Assembly (NCBI GenBank): GCA_030147225.1
Contig: JASLAI010000139.1
Span: 1 to 6,936, forward strand
Origin: Planococcus sp. (in: firmicutes)
GTDB taxonomy: Bacteria; Bacillota; Bacilli; Bacillales_A; Planococcaceae
Length of the DNA: 6,936 bases
Direction of reading: 5' to 3'
The notes under the pieces were generated by a model, which saw only the letters and a list, made by a program, of their open reading frames with translations, did not search any database and had not been told where the DNA came from. The translations under genes were made by a program, and so were the position numbers. Shown here piece after piece: positions 1 through 6,517 of the stretch. Positions within the stretch are counted from its first letter, which is position 1. Each line of letters opens with the position of its first letter.

Positions 1-1166
1 TGCCGATCAACTGGCTTGCCGCGCACCGCCTCAAGTATGAAGAACATCAGACGTCCTCCATCCAATGCCGGAAGCGGCAGCAAGTTCATGATGCCGAGAT
101 TTATGCTGAGCATGCCTGCCCAGCTCATTAAAGTAAAGAACCCATATTTCGCCACTTCTTCCGTAGTCTTGTATATTCCCACTGGACCTGATAATGCATC
201 AATTGTAAACTGGCCAGTTACAAGCATTCCTAATAGACGGAAGATCTCTTTAAACCAAAACACTGTCTGTTCAGCGCCGTAAACAAACGATCCAAGGAAA
301 TCTTTTTCTACCGGGCTTTGGTAAAGGACACCGATCACACCAACCGGTTCCGGCGATTCTTCTGATACTTCAGGAGTGATCGTAAAACTCAATGGTTCTC
401 CGTTGCGTTCTACTTCAAAATCCAAGGGATTGCCGGCGTTATTCTGAACCGATTCAACCAGTTCGTCCCATGTGCCGATTGGATTCCCTTCAATTTCTGT
501 AACCAGATCGCCATTTTGCATTCCAGCTTCAGCTGCTGGACTTTCTTCCGTCACTTCAGTGATTACCGGTTCAAAAGTCGGGATTCCTTGCATCATACCA
601 AGTGCTGTAAAGATCAGGAATGCCAAGATAAAGTTGAATAACGGCCCAGCAAAAATTGTCATAAACCGCTTTCCGACTGTTTTTGAATCAAACTGTCTGT
701 CGTAAGGCGCCAAAATGGTCTCTCTGCCATTCTCCTCAATCACCGCATCACGTGCAACTTCAATGCGTACCAGCTTTTCTTCTTCATCATAACCTTTAAT
801 CCACAGCTCTTTCTCCAAATCCGCTTCCTCTACTTCAAGAAACAGAATTTCCGGATAAACATGCTTTTGGTTCATGATGATTTTTTTAGCTTGGCCTTCT
901 TTGTTTAATAGAACACCGATGCGATGACCTGCTTGAAGGTGGATGGTATCCATGTCTTCGCCTGCCATGCGCACGTAGCCTCCTATCGGCAACAAACGCA
1001 AAGTATAAAGGGTTTCCCCTTTGGTGATACCTAAAATTTTTGGTCCCATGCCAATTGCAAATTCACGGACAAGAATACCGGACCGCTTCGCAAAAAGAAA
1101 ATGGCCAAATTCATGGAAAAATACTAAAGCACCGAAAATTATTATAAACGAGATAACTGTTTCCAT
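1..1166 (-). CDS. rseP: RseP/RasP-type site-2 intramembrane zinc metalloprotease (5' part, cut by left window edge)
   Basis: Membrane protease of the S2P (M50) family. Family members cut anti-sigma factors inside the membrane after a first-site cut; in B. subtilis RasP releases SigW from RsiW and also clears signal-peptide remnants. The frame is open from ATG at 1166 to the window edge, giving 388 codons. Homologues are about 420 residues, so only a short C-terminal end is missing. The first membrane segment (about residues 4-24) carries the zinc motif HEFGH (H18, E19, H22). A second hydrophobic segment with FAGPLFNF lies around 168-192. A PDZ domain follows at about 197-272 (GMQNGD at 215-220). 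The third zinc ligand is in the LDGG motif (D369), after NLLPLP. AAGGTGGG sits 6 nt before the ATG and supports this start. No frameshift is seen. It is the last visible gene of the uppS-cdsA-dxr-rseP series, 117 nt after dxr. Confidence 0.95.
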   Translation of the reverse strand, partial: METVISFIIIFGALVFFHEFGHFLFAKRSGILVREFAIGMGPKILGITKGETLYTLRLLPIGGYVRMAGEDMDTIHLQAGHRIGVLLNKEGQAKKIIMNQKHVYPEILFLEVEEADLEKELWIKGYDEEEKLVRIEVARDAVIEENGRETILAPYDRQFDSKTVGKRFMTIFAGPLFNFILAFLIFTALGMMQGIPTFEPVITEVTEESPAAEAGMQNGDLVTEIEGNPIGTWDELVESVQNNAGNPLDFEVERNGEPLSFTITPEVSEESPEPVGVIGVLYQSPVEKDFLGSFVYGAEQTVFWFKEIFRLLGMLVTGQFTIDALSGPVGIYKTTEEVAKYGFFTLMSWAGMLSINLGIMNLLPLPALDGGRLMFFILEAVRGKPVDR

Positions 1167-1188
1167 ATTGAACCCACCTTTTTAAAGA

Positions 1189-1263
1189 GAAACTCGCTCA
1201 GTACGACTTCTTCAGTCCCATTGAGTGTTAGTTGATCTACTGACCGTTAAAGCGGGATAAACT
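1189..1263 (-). repeat. Possible degenerate dispersed repeat / hairpin-rich intergenic element
   Basis: This stretch fills most of the 117-nt gap between dxr and rseP. Read on the minus strand it begins GTTTATCCCGCTTTAACGG, where CCG and CGG (1244-1255) can form a small stem around CTTTAA. A second hairpin follows: outer arms CTCA/TGAG (1222-1225 and 1197-1200) and inner arms GACT/AGTC (1214-1217 and 1205-1208) around a GAAGA loop. There is no T-run, so it is not an intrinsic terminator. The TTTATCCCGC...AACGG wording matches my recollection of a short repeat scattered in Bacillales intergenic regions, usually with a perfect CCCG/CGGG stem; here the last pair is lost (CGGT). That identity is from memory and unverified. 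Only one copy is in this window, so repetition cannot be shown here. Confidence 0.4.
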
Positions 1264-1283
1264 TATTCGGTTTTGATCTTTAG

Positions 1284-2429
1284 TTATTTTAGCATGTTTT
1301 TTACAGATTTTCTTGTCTCAGCATCTACATGCAAAATCGTTTCAAGATCAGGATTAGCTAAGACTTCATGCTGATCCATAGCACGTTCAATCATTTCCTC
1401 AATCTGCAGGAATTTGATTTTTTCATTGAGGAATAAAGCTACTGCCTGTTCGTTGGCAGCATTTAGAACCGTTGTCATGGTCCCACCTGCAATGCCGGCA
1501 TCAAAAGCCAGCTGCAAAGCACGGAAACGCTCGTAATCCATTTCCTGGAAATTCAACTTTCCAATTTCCGCTAAATTCAACCGTTTTGCTTGTGGCCGTG
1601 GAAGACGGTCGGGATAAGACAAAGCATATTGGATCGGCACCCGCATATCAGGTGTTCCCAACTGAGCCATGACGCTGGTATCGTGAAACTCGACCATGGA
1701 ATGGATAATACTTTCACGATGGAGTACTACGTCAATATCCGCATACGCGAAATCAAAAAGGACATGCGCTTCGATTACCTCAAGGCCTTTATTAACCATC
1801 GTAGCGGAATCAATAGTAATTTTCGATCCCATCGACCAATTGGGATGGTTTAGCGCATCCTGTACGGTAACATTTTTCAATTGATCGCGCGTCAGATCGC
1901 GGAAGCTGCCGCCGGATGCCGTTAAAATCAGCCGGCTGGCTTGACCAATCTTTTCACCATTCAGTGCCTGAAATAGCGCTGAATGCTCACTGTCAACCGG
2001 GAGAATGACCGCACCGTAATGTTTAGCACTATCCATTACCAAGTGTCCGGCAGTTACCAATGTTTCTTTATTGGCTATTGCGATCGTACGACCAAGCTTA
2101 ATTGCTTCAAGTGTCGGTTCAAGACCTACACTGCCAAGAACTGCATTGACTAGAATATCCGCATCGTAGACGGCAATTTCTGAAAGCCCCTCAGCGCCTG
2201 TAACGAACGAGACAGCCGGATACTCCATTTTCAATTCTTTAGCATCTTCAGCTCGTTGGACACAAACTATTTCCGGTTTGAACTCAGCGATTAACTTGCG
2301 GGTGATGTCCATATTTTTTCCAGCAGAAAATCCAATCAATGAAAATTCTTGTGGGTGTTCACGAATAATATCAGCTGTCTGTACACCGATTGAACCGGTT
2401 GCACCCAGCAGGATGATTTTCTTAATCAT
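1284..2429 (-). CDS. dxr: 1-deoxy-D-xylulose 5-phosphate reductoisomerase
   Basis: Cytoplasmic enzyme that rearranges and reduces DXP to 2-C-methyl-D-erythritol 4-phosphate with NADPH and a divalent metal. This is the committed step of the MEP isoprenoid pathway, which supplies the precursors used by UppS two genes upstream. The 381-residue length is normal for the family. The N-terminus has the NADPH-binding GATGSIG (9-15), and NKETLV lies at 120-125. The metal-binding DSE is at 146-148. Substrate contacts are seen in TASGGSF (S172), HPNWSMG (H195, W198), IDSAT (S208) and NKGLE (N213, K214, E217). All expected catalytic residues are present. The start is supported by GAAAGGAAATT placed just after the cdsA stop, about 8 nt from the ATG. 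The gene follows cdsA by 16 nt and is probably co-transcribed with it. No terminator is visible after its TAA. Confidence 0.98.
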   Translation of the reverse strand: MIKKIILLGATGSIGVQTADIIREHPQEFSLIGFSAGKNMDITRKLIAEFKPEIVCVQRAEDAKELKMEYPAVSFVTGAEGLSEIAVYDADILVNAVLGSVGLEPTLEAIKLGRTIAIANKETLVTAGHLVMDSAKHYGAVILPVDSEHSALFQALNGEKIGQASRLILTASGGSFRDLTRDQLKNVTVQDALNHPNWSMGSKITIDSATMVNKGLEVIEAHVLFDFAYADIDVVLHRESIIHSMVEFHDTSVMAQLGTPDMRVPIQYALSYPDRLPRPQAKRLNLAEIGKLNFQEMDYERFRALQLAFDAGIAGGTMTTVLNAANEQAVALFLNEKIKFLQIEEMIERAMDQHEVLANPDLETILHVDAETRKSVKNMLK

Positions 2430-2445
2430 TCAGCAATTTCCTTTC

Positions 2446-3237
2446 TTAGATGAAATGTAATAAGTGAAGCAAAGGCATTACAAACAAGATGCTGTCAAAG
2501 CGATCCAGAATTCCACCATGCCCTGGTAAGATTGAGCCCGAATCTTTCACGTTAAAATGACGTTTTAATGCAGATTCTACCAAATCACCCATTTGCCCAA
2601 AAATAGAAGCGATGATTGTTACGATGATGATTAGGAAGATCGAATGATTTAACGGAATAAAGTAATTGAAAACCAACGCGATGCCAATTGCCCAAATGAT
2701 TCCTCCTACAAACCCTTCAATCGTTTTGTTGGGTGAAATTTCTGGCCATAGCTTCCGTTTCCCAATCTTGCGGCCTGTGAAATAAGCACCTGAATCGGTA
2801 AACCACACGACAAGCAATGCAAAAATCAAGAAACTAAGGCTCGCTTCACGTGTTTCGATGAAATAATAGAATCCGATGCCTACATATAATGTGCCTAAAA
2901 CAGCAAATGCAGCATCATCAAAAGTGAAACTGTTTTTCACGATTACTGTATGTATTAATAAGAGAATGACGGCTAAAAATGCAAATTCAATTTTTTCATA
3001 ACCTGTCCATTCAAACATCTGGACTGCCCATTGATCAGGCAGCATGAATGCATAAAGCGCCAATAGAGAAATAAGGCCGGGAATGCTCATTAAGCTCCGG
3101 CCCTTCATTTTCAAAAGTTCCTGCAATGCTACTGTGCCCAGTAAATAAACAAGCAAGATAAACGGAACGCCTCCATAGACGACAAAAGGGATGAAAAGAG
3201 CCGCTGCAATGACGCCCGTTATAATCCTTTGTTTCAT
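2446..3237 (-). CDS. cdsA: Phosphatidate cytidylyltransferase (CDP-diacylglycerol synthase)
   Basis: Integral membrane enzyme that makes CDP-diacylglycerol from phosphatidic acid and CTP, the branch-point precursor of bacterial phospholipids. The 263-residue protein is mostly hydrophobic with about seven to eight membrane segments (for example 5-35, 52-66, 84-100, 109-127, 134-147, 176-194, 199-214). The CTP-transferase signature lies at 222-248: SALKR, then KDSGS (231-235), PGHGG (238-242) and the metal-binding DRFD (245-248). WFTDSGAY (145-152) and PNKTIEG (169-175) are further family motifs. The ATG overlaps the uppS stop as ATGA, which suggests translational coupling. The binding site GAAAGGAG lies within the last uppS codons, about 10 nt upstream. 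Nothing is missing or unusual. Confidence 0.97.
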   Translation of the reverse strand: MKQRIITGVIAAALFIPFVVYGGVPFILLVYLLGTVALQELLKMKGRSLMSIPGLISLLALYAFMLPDQWAVQMFEWTGYEKIEFAFLAVILLLIHTVIVKNSFTFDDAAFAVLGTLYVGIGFYYFIETREASLSFLIFALLVVWFTDSGAYFTGRKIGKRKLWPEISPNKTIEGFVGGIIWAIGIALVFNYFIPLNHSIFLIIIVTIIASIFGQMGDLVESALKRHFNVKDSGSILPGHGGILDRFDSILFVMPLLHLLHFI

Positions 3238-4025
3238 TTCACTTCGTCTCCTTTCAACCCTCCATACCGGCGATTGCGCTTCTGGTAATTCCCAATCGCT
3301 TCCAGTAAGGAATCTTCGTTAAAGTCGGGCCATAAGGTTTCCGTGAACCAAAACTCCGTGTAGGCCAATTGCCAAAGCATAAAATTGCTCAAACGAACTT
3401 CTCCGCTTGTACGAATGAGTAAATCTGGTTCGGGCATACCTTTGGTCATAAGACCTCCCGAAATAAGATCTTCGTTAATATCACATACATCCAATGTTCC
3501 TGCAGCAACTTGAGCTGCGATATCTTTTACAGCGTCGACAATTTCTGCACGGCTGCCGTAGTTTAAGGCGAAGTTCAAGACAAGCCCTGTATTATCTTTC
3601 GTTGCCTCTTTTGCTTTCTTTATGGCTCTGAGTGTGTGCAAAGGCAAATTGTGATGATACCCCATCATCTCCACTCTCACATTTTCTTCTATCAATTCAG
3701 GAAGAAAAGTCGTTAAAAATTCTTCAGGCAAACGCATCAAAAAATCCACTTCGATTTTTGGCCGCTTCCAATTTTCAGTAGAAAATGCATATAAGGTCAA
3801 TACACTGACCCCAAGTTCGTTGGCGAGCTTCGTCACTTTTCGGACCGTTTTCATTCCTTCGTGGTGGCCCGCAACTCGTGGTAGCGAACGTTTTTTTGCC
3901 CAACGTCCATTGCCGTCCATGATGATTGCAATATGAGCCGGAACTGCTTCGTTCGAAATCAAAACTGAGCGATCCCCATTTTCCAAGACCAAATCAGTAT
4001 TTCGTTTTAATAGTTTATTAAACAT
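3234..4025 (-). CDS. uppS: Undecaprenyl diphosphate synthase (isoprenyl transferase)
   Basis: Cis-prenyltransferase that extends farnesyl diphosphate with isopentenyl diphosphate units to C55 undecaprenyl diphosphate, the lipid carrier for peptidoglycan and wall polymers. It acts at the cytoplasmic membrane face. The 263 residues match the B. subtilis enzyme (about 260). Catalytic D37 lies in IIMDGNGRWAKKR (34-46). FSTENWKRP (81-89), LNFALNYG (150-157), RTSGE (205-209), RLSNF (211-215) and LWPDF (231-235) are the other family motifs. GGAGG 7 nt before the ATG supports the start, and the N-terminal 30 residues are a typical variable lead-in. A local oddity is MGYHH at 121-125, where B. subtilis has IGDET. 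It is the first gene after the frr terminator and probably has its own promoter (TATGAT at 4068-4073). It overlaps cdsA by 4 nt. Confidence 0.98.
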   Translation of the reverse strand: MFNKLLKRNTDLVLENGDRSVLISNEAVPAHIAIIMDGNGRWAKKRSLPRVAGHHEGMKTVRKVTKLANELGVSVLTLYAFSTENWKRPKIEVDFLMRLPEEFLTTFLPELIEENVRVEMMGYHHNLPLHTLRAIKKAKEATKDNTGLVLNFALNYGSRAEIVDAVKDIAAQVAAGTLDVCDINEDLISGGLMTKGMPEPDLLIRTSGEVRLSNFMLWQLAYTEFWFTETLWPDFNEDSLLEAIGNYQKRNRRYGGLKGDEVK

Positions 4026-4067
4026 AGTTAATCCTCCACCTATTACAAATCGGCATGTCTATTGCTT

Positions 4068-4076
4068 ATCATATCA
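4068..4076 (-). promoter_or_regulatory. Probable extended -10 promoter for uppS-cdsA-dxr-rseP
   Basis: The minus strand reads TGATATGAT, which is a TG-n extension followed by TATGAT, one base from the sigma-A consensus TATAAT. It lies between the frr terminator (4130-4156) and the uppS ATG (4025). This predicts a transcript start near 4061 and a leader of about 35 nt containing the GGTGGAGG ribosome site. No good -35 is seen at 16-18 nt spacing. An extended -10 can make up for a weak -35, and a T-rich tract lies directly upstream. The call rests on motif and position only. Confidence 0.5.
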
Positions 4077-4129
4077 AAAAAAACGGCATTGTGCGCTTCT
4101 TTAAAAAGACTGCGTTAATTTTTGGCATG

Positions 4130-4156
4130 AAAAAGCGTCCTGCTTAACAGGACGCT
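4130..4156 (-). terminator. Rho-independent terminator after frr
   Basis: On the minus strand a 9-bp perfect stem (AGCGTCCTG / CAGGACGCT, arms 4148-4156 and 4134-4142) encloses a TTAAG loop and is followed at once by a T-run (TTTTTC). It begins about 20 nt after the frr stop codon. It is the strongest-looking stem of the three terminators in the window and marks the likely boundary between the translation block and the envelope block. Confidence 0.9.
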
Positions 4157-4177
4157 CAACATGAAACGAAGTTCGAA

Positions 4178-4735
4178 TTAAACTTCCATAATCTCTTTTT
4201 CTTTATCTTTAGCCATTTGATCGATTTTTGCGATGTTATCGTCTGTCAATTTTTGAACGTCATCTGAATAGCCGCGCAAGTCATCAACTGTGATTTCGCT
4301 TTTCTTCTCAAGCTTTTTGAACTCATCATTGGCATCACGACGGATGTTGCGGATTCCGACTTTCGCTTCTTCCGCTTCTTTTTTAACTTGTTTCACAAGA
4401 TCTTTACGGCGCTCTTCCGTCAAAGCTGGTACTGCTAAACGAATTACTGAACCGTCATTTGATGGGCTTAAGCCCAAGTCAGATTTAAGAATCGCTTTTT
4501 CGATATCGCCAAGAACTGATTTATCATACGGTTGAATCATGATCAACCGTGCTTCAGGAATAGAGATCCCAGCTACCTGGTTGACCGGAGTTGGAGAACC
4601 GTAATAATCAATCGTCAATTTATCTAAAATTGATGGAGTCGCACGTCCAGCACGGATCGAAGCTAAATCGCGTGAAAAAGCTTGAATTGCATTGGTCATT
4701 TTAGATTTCGTGTCATTCATCACTGATTTCGGCAT
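4178..4735 (-). CDS. frr: Ribosome recycling factor
   Basis: Cytoplasmic translation factor that, with EF-G, splits the post-termination ribosome into subunits. Its 185 residues equal the usual bacterial length. The protein is rich in charged helices, fitting the three-helix bundle (domain I at about 1-30 and 105-185) with the small domain II between (about 31-104). Family wording is clear: [10 protein letters not shown] (26-35), [10 protein letters not shown] (44-53), PYDKS (69-73), DIEKAI (77-82), [12 protein letters not shown] (104-115), RNIRRDAND (129-137) and a C-terminal DKEKEIMEV. The ATG overlaps the pyrH stop by one base (TAATG). GAGGAG lies about 9 nt upstream, inside the final pyrH codons, so the two are probably translationally coupled. 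A strong intrinsic terminator follows. Confidence 0.98.
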   Translation of the reverse strand: MPKSVMNDTKSKMTNAIQAFSRDLASIRAGRATPSILDKLTIDYYGSPTPVNQVAGISIPEARLIMIQPYDKSVLGDIEKAILKSDLGLSPSNDGSVIRLAVPALTEERRKDLVKQVKKEAEEAKVGIRNIRRDANDEFKKLEKKSEITVDDLRGYSDDVQKLTDDNIAKIDQMAKDKEKEIMEV

Positions 4736-5460
4736 TATATTGTTCTCCTCACTACTGTCCCGATTTTTTCTCCGAGTACAGCCCGTTTTATATTTCCATT
4801 TTCCATAATTGAGAATACTACGAGTGGGATATCATTGTCCATACAAAGTGTCGAAGCAGTCGAATCCATTACCTGCAAGCCTTGTTGAATCACTTCAAAG
4901 TAAGAAAGTTCTTCATATTTCACAGCTTCGGAATTGGTCTTCGGATCAGCTGAGTAAACGCCATCAACATTGTTTTTCGCCATTAAGATGACATCGGCTT
5001 CAATCTCCGCCGCACGCAATGCTGCTGTCGTATCAGTGGAGAAATAAGGATTTCCGGTACCTGCTGCAAAAATGACAACCCGCTTTTTCTCTAAATGGCG
5101 GATCGCTCTTCTGCGGATATAAGGTTCAGCTACTTGGCGCATTTCAATGGATGACAATACACGAGTTTCGACGTCTTGTTTTTCCAATGAATCCTGTAAA
5201 GCCAACGAGTTCATGACTGTTGCCAGCATGCCCATGTAATCAGCTGTTGCCCGGTCCATTCCCATTTCAGAACCGACTTTGCCTCTCCAGATATTGCCGC
5301 CGCCAACCACTACTGCGACTTCAACTCCAAGTTCCACCACTTCTTTTACTTGGCTTGCTACTGATTTGATAATTTCAGGGGACAATCCGAAACCTTGTCC
5401 TCCCGCCATTGCTTCACCACTTAGTTTTAATACAATGCGTTTATATTGCTGAACACTCAT
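4735..5460 (-). CDS. pyrH: UMP kinase (uridylate kinase, bacterial PyrH type)
   Basis: Cytoplasmic amino-acid-kinase-fold enzyme that phosphorylates UMP to UDP with ATP. It feeds UTP and CTP synthesis and UDP-sugars for the wall; family members form hexamers and are typically activated by GTP and inhibited by UTP. The length of 241 residues is normal. LKLSGEAM (11-18) is the N-terminal phosphate-binding region. GGGNIWRG (53-60) is the glycine loop, [13 protein letters not shown] (134-146) forms the nucleotide and UMP site, and [12 protein letters not shown] (163-174) and MDSTA (198-202) are further motifs. GGAGGG lies 5 nt before the ATG. It follows tsf by 82 nt, with an intrinsic terminator in that gap only 26 nt from its start, so expression probably depends on read-through from tsf. 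Its TAA shares a base with the frr ATG. Confidence 0.98.
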   Translation of the reverse strand: MSVQQYKRIVLKLSGEAMAGGQGFGLSPEIIKSVASQVKEVVELGVEVAVVVGGGNIWRGKVGSEMGMDRATADYMGMLATVMNSLALQDSLEKQDVETRVLSSIEMRQVAEPYIRRRAIRHLEKKRVVIFAAGTGNPYFSTDTTAALRAAEIEADVILMAKNNVDGVYSADPKTNSEAVKYEELSYFEVIQQGLQVMDSTASTLCMDNDIPLVVFSIMENGNIKRAVLGEKIGTVVRRTI

Positions 5461-5486
5461 CGGTACCCTCCATTACATAGTTATTG

Positions 5487-5516
5487 AAAAAATAGGGAAC
5501 ACATTCTCGTGTTCCC
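5487..5516 (-). terminator. Intrinsic terminator or attenuator between tsf and pyrH
   Basis: On the minus strand the 8-bp perfect stem GGGAACAC / GTGTTCCC (arms 5509-5516 and 5495-5502) has a GAGAAT loop and is followed by TATTTTTT. It starts about 26 nt after the tsf stop and ends 26 nt before the pyrH ATG. That leaves no room for a complete promoter between it and pyrH. It therefore probably lets a fraction of transcripts through, lowering pyrH-frr relative to tsf. Confidence 0.85.
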
Positions 5517-5542
5517 CAAGATAAATCATATAATAAACGTTC

Positions 5543-6427
5543 TTATTTTTTGTTAACTTGGCTCATAACTTCATCAGCAAAGTTGTCTTCACGTTTTTCG
5601 ATTCCTTCTCCAACTTCATAACGGATGAATTCTTTAACAGATCCACCAGTTGAAGCTGCAAAATCACGAACTTTTTGGTCAGAGTTCTTAACAAATGCTT
5701 GGTCAAGCAAGCAGATGTCTTCGAAGTATTTACCAAGGCGGCCTTCAACCATTTTAGCAACAATTTTCTCTGGTTTGCCTTCGTTCAATGCTTGTTCAGT
5801 CAATACACCGCGCTCGCGTTCTACTTCTTCAGCAGAAACTTCGTCGCGTGAAATGTATTTAGGGTTCAATGCAGCAATGTGCATTGCGATGTCGCGTGCA
5901 GCATCTGAATCCGTTGAGTTCTCAAGAACCACAAGAACTGAAATTCGTCCGCCCATGTGCAGGTAAGGACCGAAAGCGTCTGCATCTGTTTTTGTACGTA
6001 CTTCAAAGCGGCGCAAAGTGATTTTTTCACCAATTTTAGCGATTGCGTTTGAAATGTGATCTGCAACAGTCAAGCCGTTAGACATTGTTGAAGCATTAGC
6101 TTCTTCAACTGTAGCAGGTTTAGTCGTGATCAAATGCTCACCCAACTCTTTTACAAGTGTTTGGAAGCCTTCGTTTTTCGCAACAAAGTCAGTTTCTGCG
6201 TTTACTTCAAAGATTACTGCTTCATTATCTTTTACAAGAATTGAAGTAGTCCCTTCAGCTGCAATGCGGTCAGCTTTTTTAGAAGCGCTTGAAAGACCTT
6301 TTTCACGCAAGAAATCGATAGCCGCTTCCAAATTACCGTCTGTCTCTACTAAAGCTTTTTTGCAATCCATCATACCTGCGCCTGTTTTAGCGCGCAATTC
6401 TTTTACCATTTGTGCTGTAACTGCCAT
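5543..6427 (-). CDS. tsf: Translation elongation factor Ts
   Basis: Cytoplasmic guanine-nucleotide exchange factor that releases GDP from EF-Tu. The 294 residues match the B. subtilis protein (about 293). The N-terminal UBA-like domain (about 1-55) has the signature [16 protein letters not shown] (11-26) and DFLREKGL (38-45). The core begins around residue 56 and contains [10 protein letters not shown] (79-88), whose Asp-Phe pair in the family inserts near the Mg and nucleotide site of EF-Tu. The C-terminal region holds GKPEKI and RYEVGEG motifs typical of the family. The ATG is preceded by AAGGAGG with 9 nt spacing. It lies 90 nt after rpsB, separated by an intrinsic terminator, and 82 nt before pyrH. 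In contrast to the adjacent rpsB, its frame is clean. Confidence 0.98.
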   Translation of the reverse strand: MAVTAQMVKELRAKTGAGMMDCKKALVETDGNLEAAIDFLREKGLSSASKKADRIAAEGTTSILVKDNEAVIFEVNAETDFVAKNEGFQTLVKELGEHLITTKPATVEEANASTMSNGLTVADHISNAIAKIGEKITLRRFEVRTKTDADAFGPYLHMGGRISVLVVLENSTDSDAARDIAMHIAALNPKYISRDEVSAEEVERERGVLTEQALNEGKPEKIVAKMVEGRLGKYFEDICLLDQAFVKNSDQKVRDFAASTGGSVKEFIRYEVGEGIEKREDNFADEVMSQVNKK

Positions 6428-6465
6428 GATTAAATTCCTCCTTCATAATTTGTAACCATTTTCTC

Positions 6466-6502
6466 AAAAAAAGGTGATAAGAGGGGTTGGCCGCTTATCA
6501 CC
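6466..6502 (-). terminator. Intrinsic terminator or attenuator between rpsB and tsf
   Basis: On the minus strand the 9-bp perfect stem GGTGATAAG / CTTATCACC (arms 6494-6502 and 6473-6481) encloses a 12-nt loop and is followed by seven T residues. It begins about 15 nt after the rpsB stop. No convincing promoter was found between it and tsf, so partial read-through that sets the S2 to EF-Ts ratio is the likely role. The stem is A/T-rich in its middle, which fits incomplete termination. Confidence 0.85.
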
Positions 6503-6517
6503 TGTGTAAATTACGAA

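Noticed and set aside
16..705. Two plus-strand open frames (16-282 and 472-705)
   Set aside because: They lie antisense to rseP, whose conserved motifs explain this DNA, and have no recognisable protein features.
1..1166. A frameshifted or broken rseP
   Set aside because: Manual translation from 1166 to the edge is open, with the HEFGH, PDZ and LDGG motifs in order; it merely lacks its stop because the window ends.
1472..2460. Several short plus-strand open frames across dxr
   Set aside because: They are antisense shadows of dxr with low-complexity or implausible translations and no convincing ribosome sites.
5525..5530. TATGAT as a promoter for pyrH
   Set aside because: There is no TG extension, no acceptable -35 at 16-18 nt, and its transcript would begin at the terminator stem. 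It is kept only as a possibility in the findings.
5563..6066. Minus-strand frames of about 66 codons inside tsf in another frame
   Set aside because: They are out-of-frame readings of tsf, which is complete and well conserved.
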